From an uncultured Ruminococcus sp. (GTDB lineage Bacteria > Bacillota > Clostridia > Oscillospirales > Ruminococcaceae), in NCBI RefSeq assembly GCF_937915125.1, contig NZ_CALDMP010000016.1:1-25717 (forward strand): 25,717 bases of DNA, read 5' to 3'. The position numbers were made by a program, and so were the translations under genes. Below are positions 1-8,331 of this stretch, piece by piece; positions within the stretch are counted from its first letter, which is position 1; the number at the start of each line of letters is the position of its first letter. The notes under the pieces are model-generated. The model made no database searches, had not been told where the DNA came from, and saw only the letters and a program-made list of their open reading frames with translations.

Positions 1-42
1 TTTGATTTATGTCTTATGAGACGTATGCTGATTGAACAATAA
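1..42 (+). CDS. Dockerin-containing protein, C-terminal end only (partial at window edge)
   Basis: Frame 1 reads FDLCLMRRMLIEQ and then TAA at 40-42. This matches the last helix of the dockerins at 3375-5126 (AFDLCMMKRMLINS) and 8332-10857 (AFDLCLMKQMLKESIS). The window therefore opens in the final 13 codons of another secreted, cellulosome-targeted protein transcribed rightward. Its catalytic or binding modules lie outside the window, so its function is unknown. A terminator hairpin follows within 6 nt of the stop. The identification rests on 13 residues but the match to two neighbours is close. Confidence 0.75.
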   Translation, partial: FDLCLMRRMLIEQ

Positions 43-47
43 AAATG

Positions 48-103
48 CACCCCACTAGGCAACTGGACAAATCTATGTCAGGCAGCCGGGTGGGGTGTTT
101 TTT
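48..103 (+). terminator. Intrinsic terminator of the partial dockerin gene
   Basis: CACCCCAC (48-55) pairs exactly with GTGGGGTG (90-97), with a further GGC (58-60)/GCC (85-87) pairing inside. A run of six T follows at 98-103. It lies 6 nt after the stop of the dockerin gene. The right arm also forms the last codons of the oppositely oriented transposase frame. Confidence 0.7.
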
Positions 104-966
104 ACTTGATTGGGTATATAAATGTTATTCATGATTCTGTGAAACAGAGAATATACGACTTTGTTTTCAATATAACGATCCCAATCAATAGCATTATCAG
201 ATACTTGCGGCAGGCTCTTCGGACGGCGGTTAATGCGAAAATTGATCTTGCTGAAATGCTCGTTATTTTTGATTTCATCCCGTTTCTCAATTCCGATATA
301 TCCGCTGTCACCGTATGCAACATTATCGTCTTCGCGTAGCAATTTGTGTGCTTCAGTAATATCGTGTACATTGGCTGGTGTGACCGTCACTGTATGCACC
401 AATCCACTGCCGGAATCCACGCCAATGTGGCATTTCATCCCGAATTTCCATTCATTTCCCTTTTTGGTTTGATGCATTTCCGGATCGCGTTTCTTTTCTG
501 CATTTTTGGTCGAGCTCGGTGCAGAAATAATTGTTGCATCTACGATTGTACCGCCGTGCATGATATGCCCGGTGGCTTCCATGACGCGGTTAATGGCCTT
601 GGAAAATTCCTCGCCCAGATGGTTTTCTTCAAGCAAATGACGGAATTTCAAAAGCGTTGTTGCATCCGGAACCTGCTCCTCCATAAAGTCAATATTCATG
701 AATTTACGGAAGGCATAGCTGTCGTAGATCGCATCCTCCACACCCTCGTCAGAGAGGTTAAACCAGATCTGCAATAAATACATCCGCAGCATTTTTTCGA
801 TACCTTTGGTCGGTCTGCCGCGCTTGCCGTTTGGATAATATGGGCGCACAAATTCTACCCATTCTTCCCACGGGATGATCTCATTCATGATGTCCAGGAA
901 TTCTTCCCGCTTTGTTTTCCGCTTTCTCAGGCTGTATTCATAATCGCTGAATGTCATCTGGCTCAC
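73..966 (-). CDS. IS5-family transposase, C-terminus replaced (probably inactive)
   Basis: The 297-residue product has the IS5-group layout: an N-terminal helical region with the FRHLLEENHL segment (residues 108-117), then a DDE core with D143 (TIVDATIISAP) and D220 (YGDSGYIG). In intact relatives the third catalytic residue sits in a KVEH motif followed by a conserved lysine. Here the sequence diverges after DWDRYIEN (about residue 268), the KVEH block is missing, and the last residues (KNTPPGCLT) are encoded by the terminator of the neighbouring dockerin gene. The 3' end has therefore been lost or rearranged and the protein is unlikely to transpose. The start is supported by AAGGGGTG 6 nt upstream of ATG. 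No convincing terminal inverted repeats were found, so element limits are not given. Confidence 0.8.
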   Translation of the reverse strand: MSQMTFSDYEYSLRKRKTKREEFLDIMNEIIPWEEWVEFVRPYYPNGKRGRPTKGIEKMLRMYLLQIWFNLSDEGVEDAIYDSYAFRKFMNIDFMEEQVPDATTLLKFRHLLEENHLGEEFSKAINRVMEATGHIMHGGTIVDATIISAPSSTKNAEKKRDPEMHQTKKGNEWKFGMKCHIGVDSGSGLVHTVTVTPANVHDITEAHKLLREDDNVAYGDSGYIGIEKRDEIKNNEHFSKINFRINRRPKSLPQVSDNAIDWDRYIENKVVYSLFHRIMNNIYIPNQVKNTPPGCLT

Positions 967-999
967 CCCTTTTTCCTCCTGTATCTTGGACTTTTTTCT

Positions 1000-1028
1000 A
1001 TTATACCATATTCGTGGCGCAATGGGAA
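1000..1028 (-). promoter_or_regulatory. Extended -10 promoter of the transposase gene
   Basis: On the minus strand a perfect TATAAT (1000-1005) is preceded by TGG, an extended -10 element, with a weak TTCCCA at the -35 position 17 nt upstream (1023-1028). It lies about 33 nt before the transposase start. Confidence 0.5.
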
Positions 1029-1063
1029 GATTTAATTAGTGTTTCCTTAGAATTTTCTACTCT

Positions 1064-1115
1064 GTATATGCCGTCTCAAAATTCCCCGCAGTTATGGTTC
1101 TGGGGCGGCATATAC
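1064..1115. repeat. Inverted repeat between transposase and regulator
   Basis: GTATATGCCG (1064-1073) is perfectly complementary to CGGCATATAC (1106-1115), with a nested CCCC (1084-1087)/GGGG (1102-1105) pairing. There is no T-run, so it is not a classic intrinsic terminator. It could be a transcript-end structure for the regulator gene at 1163-2875 or the scar of an element end. Confidence 0.4.
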
Positions 1116-1162
1116 AAGTGGGGAGTTTAAGTTGATAGATTAAAAAAGCCAACAAGTCATTT

Positions 1163-2875
1163 TTATTTGATACTGTGGCGATATGCAGTTGGTGTGATGC
1201 CTGTTATGTTCTTAAACTGTTTCATGAAATAACTCTCTGTGGAATAGCCACAACGGACAGCAACTTCTCTAAGTGTCAGATCTGTTTCTGCAAGAAGCTG
1301 CTTTGCCATTTCCACACGAAATCCGATCAGTTCCTCAAAGACGCTCTTTCCGAAGAATTGCTTGTAATATTTTTGAAGCGTACTTTTGGGAATGCCAGAT
1401 TCAAGACACAGCATTTCAATTGTCCATGGCAGATTTGGCGAATTCCGGAGAGTACTGCGGAGCTGATCGAGTTTCTTCCGCATGGTAGCACGGTTCCGAA
1501 TGTTGGCTGGTTCCGGTTGTGCTGAAATCACATCGGTTCCATGATCCGGCAGACGGTCAAGTGCAATTTCCAGATCGGATACAAAATGCAGATAGCTTTG
1601 GTCATAGACCCAGTTGTGTTCCCCATAAGAAATGGAAATCATTCCAAATTGCCTTGCATTCAGATGAAGAGGAGAAAGAAACAAAACCGCCGGCTGATCG
1701 GATGACTGTAGGAAAGAAGCAGCAGTATTTTGCAGTATGTTTCTGCTGTCTGTTTTCGGCACGCCGTCTGCCAAACAGGACGCTGCAAGGCGGCACTGTT
1801 TGTCTGCCTCATATAAGTAAATGCGTACTGACTGCATCAGATACAGAGTTTTGCTGTGCAAGAGTGCCCGCCGCAGCAAATCAGGAACCGTTTTTGCCTG
1901 TGCCAGATCAGATGCCATGTTATCACCGAACACTTTCTCCTCCCACATTCTGGGGACAGTAGCAGTGGAATCGGATAAGAGCTGCTTTGTCGGAATACTG
2001 GTACAGCCGCAGGAGTTTCCAAGCAGAAATCCGCTTTCAGGACGATGTACCTTACTGCACAGTAAGCCTGTCATATTGCGGTATAGCCGACGGACAGCAT
2101 CTGCTCCGAGATGGAAGTGATTGCGTGCATAGGTGGTCAGCATTACATCCACATTGGCAGCAAACGGAAAGCCGTCATATCCGGTCACAGCAACATCATC
2201 TGGTACACGTATGCCCTCTGCTTGCAGTGATTTAATGAGTGACATTGCCATTATGTCGTTGCCGCAGACAACTGCCTCCGGCATGGGCAGCTCACCGGAA
2301 AGCAGACGATTAGCATAGGCGACGGCAGAATCATACCAGAATGTGCCGTAGGCATAATAGGTCTCATCATAATGCAAGCCATGCTGCTCCATCATATCTT
2401 GCCAGGCACGCAGTCTTGTCTGCGCCTGAAAACTATCCTCTGGACCGGTCAGACAATAAATTCTCCGGTAGCCGTGCACTTCAATCAGATGTTCCACAAC
2501 TTTGCTGAAATCATCGTAGTCATCATACTGCGTGCTATCAAACACAGGATGCTCCCGTTCATCCACTGTCATGATAAATTTATTGGAATCCAGCAAAAGC
2601 TGTTCGATCTGTGTAATTACTTCGTTTCCCATGGTGGTGTCATCCTTGACGTACAGGAAACCATCGAAATCCTCGGAAGCGATCAACTGGTAGATCTCTC
2701 GTTCGGCAAGTCTGTGTTCTGGTGTGCTGTTGATAAAATGTACCAGCGGCGCTAATACAATGACATCACAGCCGCACACCCGTGCCTGTGCGATTGCCCC
2801 GCGGACGATATTTCGCATGTGATTTCTTGCTAAAAGTGAAGTCACAATCCCAATCAATGGTCTTTGGTGCATCAT
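1163..2875 (-). CDS. Transcriptional regulator: sugar-binding-protein-like sensor plus AraC-type DNA-binding domain
   Basis: This 570-residue protein probably controls the neighbouring plant-polysaccharide genes. Residues 1 to about 290 resemble the ligand-binding fold of LacI/GalR regulators: opening RPLIGIVTSLLAR, then VVCGNDIMAMSLIKSLQAEG and VPDDVAVTGYDGFPFA. There is no N-terminal LacI helix-turn-helix. A poorly conserved middle region (about 290-460) follows. Residues about 465-570 form a double AraC helix-turn-helix (WTIEMLCLESGIPKSTLQ, then LREVAVRCGYSTESYFMKQF and the ITPTAYR ending). This sensor/AraC order recalls XylR-type sugar regulators. AGGAGGG lies 4 nt before the ATG; a second ATG follows directly and could be used. 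The gene diverges from the pectinase cluster, which fits local control. The inducer is not readable; a pectin-derived sugar is an inference. Confidence 0.85.
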   Translation of the reverse strand: MMHQRPLIGIVTSLLARNHMRNIVRGAIAQARVCGCDVIVLAPLVHFINSTPEHRLAEREIYQLIASEDFDGFLYVKDDTTMGNEVITQIEQLLLDSNKFIMTVDEREHPVFDSTQYDDYDDFSKVVEHLIEVHGYRRIYCLTGPEDSFQAQTRLRAWQDMMEQHGLHYDETYYAYGTFWYDSAVAYANRLLSGELPMPEAVVCGNDIMAMSLIKSLQAEGIRVPDDVAVTGYDGFPFAANVDVMLTTYARNHFHLGADAVRRLYRNMTGLLCSKVHRPESGFLLGNSCGCTSIPTKQLLSDSTATVPRMWEEKVFGDNMASDLAQAKTVPDLLRRALLHSKTLYLMQSVRIYLYEADKQCRLAASCLADGVPKTDSRNILQNTAASFLQSSDQPAVLFLSPLHLNARQFGMISISYGEHNWVYDQSYLHFVSDLEIALDRLPDHGTDVISAQPEPANIRNRATMRKKLDQLRSTLRNSPNLPWTIEMLCLESGIPKSTLQKYYKQFFGKSVFEELIGFRVEMAKQLLAETDLTLREVAVRCGYSTESYFMKQFKNITGITPTAYRHSIK

Positions 2876-2902
2876 CTATCCCTCCTGACCTTCAAAAGTG
2901 TT

Positions 2903-2939
2903 ATTATACTATTATATCATATTTGTCTACATAAATCAA
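2903..2939 (-). promoter_or_regulatory. Promoter of the AraC-type regulator
   Basis: On the minus strand TTGATT (plus 2934-2939) is separated by 17 nt from TATAAT (plus 2911-2916). A second TATAAT sits 8 nt further downstream (plus 2903-2908). Both lie upstream of the regulator's AGGAGGG site. Confidence 0.55.
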
Positions 2940-3002
2940 GACAATATTACAGTGAGATGTGCTTTATTGTAAATTTGTTTTTGAGATTTATACGATATTC
3001 AA

Positions 3003-3032
3003 TTGACAGCCGCTATAGCAATGGTGTACAAT
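3003..3032 (+). promoter_or_regulatory. Promoter for the rightward secreted-protein cluster
   Basis: TTGACA (3003-3008) and TACAAT (3027-3032) are separated by 18 nt, about 65 nt upstream of the first start codon at 3098. It is divergent from the regulator promoter, and the stretch between them (2940-3002) is AT-rich and a plausible operator region, although I see no clear dyad there. Confidence 0.5.
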
Positions 3033-3097
3033 ATTATTATACGATTTCTCATATTTTATGCTAATATATCACATGTATGACGTAATCAAAGGGGGGT

Positions 3098-3339
3098 ATG
3101 AAGAACAGAAAGAAACTGGCTGCTGTACTGCTTGTGAGCGCACTGTGCTTGACACCTCTGAGGGTAAAGAACTTGACATCCGGATATGAGGTAGGTGACA
3201 GGGTCAGAATGGATTCCTCCATACCGGTGATATTGTAAGCTATGGAACATCCAATTTCGCCGGATATGATTCATGTGGGAATCAGACAATTGATACAGGT
3301 TACGAAATCACCATTGGCGACTTCTCCAATGGCCAATAA
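3098..3339 (+). pseudogene. Relic of a secreted protein gene (signal peptide plus frameshifted remainder)
   Basis: An ATG at 3098 directly follows AAAGGGGGG and opens a 46-residue frame that begins MKNRKKLAAVLLVSALCLTP, a typical signal peptide, and ends at TAA 3236-3238. Before that stop a second frame (frame 1) takes over with plausible coding sequence (HTGDIVSYGTSNFAG, then QTIDTGYEITIGDFSNGQ) to TAA at 3337-3339. Two consecutive short frames of this kind suggest a frameshifted and shortened exported protein gene. It sits between the promoter at 3003-3032 and the next gene, so it would be transcribed as a leader. The parent family is not recognised. A genuine 46-residue secreted peptide is the alternative. 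Confidence 0.5.
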
Positions 3340-3374
3340 ACACAACTGTAAACAAAGTTTTCATAGGAGGAAAT

Positions 3375-5126
3375 ATGATTCAAATGAAAAAAGTAATTGC
3401 CACCGGATTAGCATCGCTGCTTTGTCTGGGGACAGTATTCACAAAGCCTGACATGTCTATTAAAACAACTGATTTGACAGCAAGTGCTGCGTCAGAAATT
3501 ACACTTTCAGATTTACCGGAGGAATATCAGTATGCGGCAGATTGGATATGGAATAATCGAATTCTCGGAGAAAAGTCAGTTGAGGCATGGGATACGATCT
3601 ATGATCAGATCGTTGCCGGTGACGGAACGCTGAATTATGTCATAAAGTGGCATTCATACAAGACTATCACATTGCAGCAAAGGCAGAATCTTCAGCAAGT
3701 TTTGGAAACAGCAGTCAACGAATGGACTAACTGGCTTGTTGGCTATGATGATTGGCCTTATGAACATGTTAATGTAAAAATTATTGGCTGGGCGGTGCTT
3801 GATGAAAGTTGTCTGCTTGACAGGCAGTCTTATGAAACGGTTTATACATCCACTATTCCATATGACAGTTCTTCTGATATTTCTTCTGGCATGGGCAATT
3901 CAACTATTCCGACTATTGAACCAATTGCACCGCCAGAACTTTTCAGATATGACCACTGGGCAGATAAGAGTTATGAATATCCCGGCGGCTATGAAAACCG
4001 TTATGATATGTATCTTCAAGCAACACAGGGATTGATTGACATCGGCGGCTATGGCTACTATTGGGGGCAGCAACTTTCGGATAATGCTGTACTTGGTCTT
4101 AGTGACGGTACTACAAGCGTACATATTCTCCTGCACGAAATGGGACATGGTTTCGGGCTTACTGATTTTTACGGCGGCGAAGGTGAAAGTGACGGATTCC
4201 CACCAGGAGGCTTTCCCGGAGGCGGTACATCCATCATGATGGCTGGTTCCTCTTCCGTAATCACAGATTTTGACGGTTGGTTCTTCCGCTATGTATGGTC
4301 GAAAATTAAGGAGGAATCAGGCAGATTTGACCTTTCTGAATCTCCTCAGACGACGACAACAACTGCAATAACAACTACTTCAACCAATCCAGTAACTACT
4401 ACAGTTACAACGACTGTTAAGCCCATTAACCCCGGAGAAAATGAAACGGCTTTACATGTTACATATGACAGTAGTAACAATTATTGGCTGGTTGATACTA
4501 ACGGAGCTTCTCATATAACCATTCAGGCGCAAGGACTTCCATATGCAGCCCTCAGCGGTATTTACGGATACTGGGATAACAATTCCCAAAAGTGGATACA
4601 AAACAATTGGATGATGCCGGATAGTCTTGGACCTGAGGGTATCAGCTCGTTTACCGTTGATATACCTGAGGATGAGTATACAACCCAGATTCAGATTCAG
4701 ATTCATTATTACGCGCAGTGGGACAACGATGCAAATGATATGGCAGATAAGGATCCTACAGGCGTATTGTTCTCAGCTGTTGGAAGCGGTAAAGCTCAGA
4801 TTGTTACAACACCTGTAACTACTACGATAACAACAACCACAACCACAACTACAACTACCACAACTACCACAACCACAACAACAACTACTACCGTTCCTGT
4901 TACAACAGATCTGCTTACCACTACAACAAAAACTCCTAGTATTACCAAACTGCCCGGAGATGTAAATGATGATGGTATATTCAACATTTCTGATGTTGTA
5001 ATGATGCAGAAGTGGCTTCTGGGCATTGGCAGTTTAACCGATTGGAAGGCTGGAGATCTGTATGGAGATGGCAAAATCAACGCATTTGATTTGTGCATGA
5101 TGAAAAGAATGCTTATCAACAGTTAA
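3375..5126 (+). CDS. Secreted dockerin protein with HExxH metallopeptidase-like domain
   Basis: The 583-residue product has a signal peptide (about 1-39, cut near SAAS), a domain at about 45-318, a Thr-rich linker (326-349), a second module (about 355-475), a nearly pure Thr linker (480-507) and a type I dockerin (528 to end). The first domain carries HEMGHGFGLTDFYG (254-267), a zinc-type HExxH followed by the LxDFY signature. I recall the same motif in actinobacterial proteins annotated as cellulose-binding, whose function is not established. The module at 355-475 is aromatic-rich (GYWDNNSQKW, HYYAQWDND) and may bind carbohydrate. The dockerin has two calcium loops (DVNDDGIFNISD, DLYGDGKINAFD). 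AGGAGG lies 4 nt before this ATG, favouring it over the ATG three codons later. It would be docked on a surface scaffold; peptidase activity is only inferred. Confidence 0.8.
   Translation: MIQMKKVIATGLASLLCLGTVFTKPDMSIKTTDLTASAASEITLSDLPEEYQYAADWIWNNRILGEKSVEAWDTIYDQIVAGDGTLNYVIKWHSYKTITLQQRQNLQQVLETAVNEWTNWLVGYDDWPYEHVNVKIIGWAVLDESCLLDRQSYETVYTSTIPYDSSSDISSGMGNSTIPTIEPIAPPELFRYDHWADKSYEYPGGYENRYDMYLQATQGLIDIGGYGYYWGQQLSDNAVLGLSDGTTSVHILLHEMGHGFGLTDFYGGEGESDGFPPGGFPGGGTSIMMAGSSSVITDFDGWFFRYVWSKIKEESGRFDLSESPQTTTTTAITTTSTNPVTTTVTTTVKPINPGENETALHVTYDSSNNYWLVDTNGASHITIQAQGLPYAALSGIYGYWDNNSQKWIQNNWMMPDSLGPEGISSFTVDIPEDEYTTQIQIQIHYYAQWDNDANDMADKDPTGVLFSAVGSGKAQIVTTPVTTTITTTTTTTTTTTTTTTTTTTTTVPVTTDLLTTTTKTPSITKLPGDVNDDGIFNISDVVMMQKWLLGIGSLTDWKAGDLYGDGKINAFDLCMMKRMLINS
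4817..4891 (+). repeat. ACN (threonine codon) tract encoding a linker
   Basis: This is an almost uninterrupted series of ACA, ACC and ACT codons in the gene at 3375-5126, encoding a run of over 20 threonines between the second module and the dockerin. Such linkers are typical of Ruminococcus cellulosomal proteins. The tract is low-complexity and may vary in length by slippage; codon mixing reduces but does not remove that possibility. Confidence 0.8.
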
Positions 5127-5130
5127 CGCT

Positions 5131-5170
5131 TCTCTCTATCTGAACAATAGGAGAGATTGGGTTTATTTTT
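5131..5170 (+). terminator. Probable terminator after the metallopeptidase-like gene
   Basis: TCTCTCTAT (5131-5139) pairs with ATAGGAGAGA (5147-5156) with one bulged G and a 7-nt loop. T-rich sequence (GTTTATTTTT) ends at 5170. It lies 5 nt after the stop codon, and may be partial, since the next gene starts 19 nt later. Confidence 0.5.
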
Positions 5171-5188
5171 AATTTAAAGGAGGATCTC

Positions 5189-8100
5189 ATGATGTTCAAA
5201 CGAAGAAGATTAGCGGCAATGGCAGCTGCAATAACGGTTATTGTGAATGGCACAGGAATACAATTGTGCAGTCCATCACTTGTTTCAGCGGCCGAAGAAA
5301 GCGAGAGCATTTCACGCATCCGGGTGGACATTAACAAAAATGATGGCAGAAAAGCATCCTATGCTAAAAATGCAAATAACTGGATACTTGTGGACGGTGC
5401 CTCTCCTGCATACGAGCTAAACGGCATTACTTTTCAACTCTCCAATGGTGGAAGCGTCGGCGGAGACGTAACAGGGACAAATAACAAAAAGCTTCAGCTC
5501 CAAAGCCTACAATATCCATATTTGACAATGGATGGTGCTAAGATTAAAGACGGTGACGATGGAGGTGTCCTAAAGTTAGAGATTAGTGGACTTTCAAATG
5601 AGAATCATTCTTTGCAAATGTGGCACTGTAATACGGATGGTTATACCAACAGCAATCTGAGTATTTCTGTGAACGGAAAGAAAGTGCTTTCTGGAGTGAA
5701 CTGTCCCACAAATGTAAAAGATGAGAAAGATGCAGGTATCTCTTATGTCACTTGGAGTGGCAGCAGTGTTACTATTCTCATTACACCGGAAGGCGGCGGC
5801 ACTCAGGACGTTGCATGGCTAAACGCTTTTGAGCTTGACGGAAGTGATCCTGTAAACGGCGTATCCAGAATGTATCCGGACGACCAGTGCGCTCATCTTG
5901 ATACATCAAAGGGACTTTCATGGACAGCAGGCGAGAATGCCCAGTCCCATGATGTCTATATAGGAACAAATTATAGTGAAGTTTTTAATGCTGACCACAA
6001 TTCCAAGGAATTCAAAGGCAATCAGACTGCCACTACATATTCCCTTGACGACAGCTATTCATCTATTCCGACATATTACTGGCGTATTGATGAGGTAAAC
6101 AGTAGTGGAATAGTCAAAGGTGCTGTTTACTCGTTTCAGGTGAACCGCCTTGCATTCCCGACAGCTGAGGGCTATGGACGTTTTGCAAGAGGCGGAAGAG
6201 GCGGATATGTTTATCATGTAACCAATCTCAACGATTCGGGAGAAGGTTCTCTCCGTTACGGACTTGAAACACTGAAGGGCGCAAGAACAATTGTATTTGA
6301 TGTAGGCGGAGTTATTTCTCTCAACAGCGTTCTTTGTATACCGGACGATGGCGGTGATGTTTATGTTGCAGGACAGACTGCTCCCGGCGACGGTATAACC
6401 CTTATCAATTATACTTTCGGTGCCATGGGTTCAAAAGATGTAATAATCAGAGATATAAGAACCCGTGTAGGTGATGTCAGCGGAAAATCAATGGGCGGAA
6501 TGGGGCTTGGAAGCTGTGATAATTCTATCATTGACCACTGCTCCATATCATGGGGAACTGACGAAGGTTTCTCATCACGAAGTGCGGCAAATATTACATT
6601 TCAGTGGAGCATTATTGCTGAATCACTTAACAACTCAGTTCATTATAACGCAGACGACCGTAATGATGTTGAACGTCATGCTTTTGCAGCATCTATCAGC
6701 GGTTACACAGGTAGCTTTCATCACAATCTTCTGATTCACAATACAGGCAGAAACTGGTCGCTGGCAGGTGCTATGGAACAAGATGCAGTTACTTACGGCG
6801 GTCAGCTTGATATCCGAAACAATGTAGTCTATAACTGGCAGGAAAGAACTACTGACGGAGGCGTTCGCAGACTTAATTTTGTAAATAACTACTACAAGGC
6901 AGGACCAGTCAGCAATACTAATATGCACATAGTTTCCATTGACGGAAATGAACTGAATACAAGTGATATGCAAAAAATGTATGTTTCCGGAAATGTAATG
7001 GCTGATATAAAAGGGAATCAGCTCCTAAAAGCTACTGATGATGCATGGGCACAGGGCAAGGCTGTATCCGGAGGTAAAAATTCAACTGAACAGGACGTAA
7101 GAAGTGATACACCTTTCTTTGAGTCTTATGTAAATACACAGTCTGCTGAAGAAGCATATGATTCAGTAATCACAAACGCAGGAGCAAATACGCCTGGTTT
7201 TGACTATCTGGACAGCCGTTATCTGACAGAGGTTAAAAACGGAACTTACACTTACAAAGGAAGCAAAGACGGTTTGCAGGGTATCATCGATAGCCAGGAA
7301 GATGTTGGAGGATATCCGACAAACAGCACATTTAAGGGAGGTACTGCGCCTAAGGACACTGATCAGGATGGTATGCCTGACGCATGGGAAACTGAGCATG
7401 GTCTGAATCCCAATGACGCTTCTGACGGAGCAATAGTGTCTCTTTCCGGAGATGATTACACCAACCTTGAAATGTACCTCAATGAACTTGCAGGAGACCC
7501 GGTTGAATATAACGGAAACATTACCCGTGAACCTATAACAGGAAGTCTCATCAAGAGCATTGATGTTAAGGATACCACTTATTACAGCAGCTGGGCAATA
7601 GATACAAGTCTTGAAATTGGTGATAAGGTATTTGGTGACAGAACAATTGAAAAGTCAGCTTATTCGGAAGTGCCGAACAAATACCAGGGTGCTGAACATG
7701 TTCTTACTCCTTGTGATTCAAAAAATTCAGAAAAAGAACAGGCAGAACTGACCGCCGCTGAAGATATCACAGTATTTGTGGGCTTTGATACAAGAATAAC
7801 TTCAATACCATCATGGGTCAATGGCTGGACAAAGGAAACAGAAACTATTAAAACCTCTAACGGCATTACTTTTGAAGTGTATTCCAAAGATATAAAGGCA
7901 GATGAAACAATAACTCTTGGATCCAATGGTCAGGCAAATGGTGTTGTAAACTATATTGTACTCGCAGCAAAAGAGAACATTTCCTCGCCCATTATTCTTG
8001 GAGACCTTAATTGTGATGACTGTGTCAATGTTTTCGATTTAGCAATGTATAAGCAGTACATACACGGTACAAGAATTCTTGAGGGTCAGGCACTGGCTAA

Positions 8101-8194
8101 CGCTGATATTAACAATGATGGTAACCAAAACATTGCAGATTTGATTCTTTTGCAAAAATTTTTGTTGGGAAGAATTAAAAACTTTAATAATTAA
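5189..8194 (+). CDS. Dockerin-bearing pectate lyase, family PL1-like, with N-terminal accessory modules
   Basis: This 1001-residue secreted enzyme probably cleaves polygalacturonate by beta-elimination. In order: signal peptide (1-35); a beta-rich, carbohydrate-binding-like module (about 42-218); a fibronectin-III-like module (about 225-318, ending YYWRIDEVNSSG...VYSFQV); a PL1-type parallel beta-helix (about 321-700) starting AFPTAEGYGRFARGGRGG; a calcium motif DTDQDGMPDAWE (723-734); a module (about 783-927) shared with the next lyase; and a divergent dockerin (938-994). In the helix, SIIDHCSISWGTDEG (446-460) and FHHNLLIHNTGRNW (510-523) match the acidic calcium site and the catalytic-arginine region of PL1, with R521 the likely base. 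AAAGGAGG lies 5 nt before ATG. Exact substrate (pectate, methylated pectin or rhamnogalacturonan) is not determinable. Confidence 0.85.
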   Translation: MMFKRRRLAAMAAAITVIVNGTGIQLCSPSLVSAAEESESISRIRVDINKNDGRKASYAKNANNWILVDGASPAYELNGITFQLSNGGSVGGDVTGTNNKKLQLQSLQYPYLTMDGAKIKDGDDGGVLKLEISGLSNENHSLQMWHCNTDGYTNSNLSISVNGKKVLSGVNCPTNVKDEKDAGISYVTWSGSSVTILITPEGGGTQDVAWLNAFELDGSDPVNGVSRMYPDDQCAHLDTSKGLSWTAGENAQSHDVYIGTNYSEVFNADHNSKEFKGNQTATTYSLDDSYSSIPTYYWRIDEVNSSGIVKGAVYSFQVNRLAFPTAEGYGRFARGGRGGYVYHVTNLNDSGEGSLRYGLETLKGARTIVFDVGGVISLNSVLCIPDDGGDVYVAGQTAPGDGITLINYTFGAMGSKDVIIRDIRTRVGDVSGKSMGGMGLGSCDNSIIDHCSISWGTDEGFSSRSAANITFQWSIIAESLNNSVHYNADDRNDVERHAFAASISGYTGSFHHNLLIHNTGRNWSLAGAMEQDAVTYGGQLDIRNNVVYNWQERTTDGGVRRLNFVNNYYKAGPVSNTNMHIVSIDGNELNTSDMQKMYVSGNVMADIKGNQLLKATDDAWAQGKAVSGGKNSTEQDVRSDTPFFESYVNTQSAEEAYDSVITNAGANTPGFDYLDSRYLTEVKNGTYTYKGSKDGLQGIIDSQEDVGGYPTNSTFKGGTAPKDTDQDGMPDAWETEHGLNPNDASDGAIVSLSGDDYTNLEMYLNELAGDPVEYNGNITREPITGSLIKSIDVKDTTYYSSWAIDTSLEIGDKVFGDRTIEKSAYSEVPNKYQGAEHVLTPCDSKNSEKEQAELTAAEDITVFVGFDTRITSIPSWVNGWTKETETIKTSNGITFEVYSKDIKADETITLGSNGQANGVVNYIVLAAKENISSPIILGDLNCDDCVNVFDLAMYKQYIHGTRILEGQALANADINNDGNQNIADLILLQKFLLGRIKNFNN

Positions 8195-8258
8195 GGTTGA
8201 TATCAATGTTCCCAAACACGATATACATATCTGCGGTGTATGATTTGCAACAAATTAG

Positions 8259-8310
8259 AAAGCAGCAATATTCATCTTGAAGTCTGGCGATTATAGCTGC
8301 TTTTAATATT
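8259..8310 (+). terminator. Weak terminator-like hairpin between the two lyase genes
   Basis: AAAGCAGC (8259-8266) pairs exactly with GCTGCTTT (8296-8303), followed by TTAATATTTT. The loop is long (29 nt), so efficiency is uncertain. The 137-nt gap also contains a 10-bp palindrome TTGATATCAA (8197-8206), a possible protein site. No clear promoter was seen, so read-through into the second lyase is plausible. Confidence 0.4.
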
Positions 8311-8331
8311 TTATAAAAAGGAGGTGGAAGT

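Noticed and set aside
346..777. 143-residue plus-strand frame
   Set aside because: It is antisense to the transposase, with no ribosome site or recognisable domain.
4796..5119. 107-residue minus-strand frame with a long valine run
   Set aside because: It is the antisense of the threonine-codon linker and dockerin of the gene at 3375-5126.
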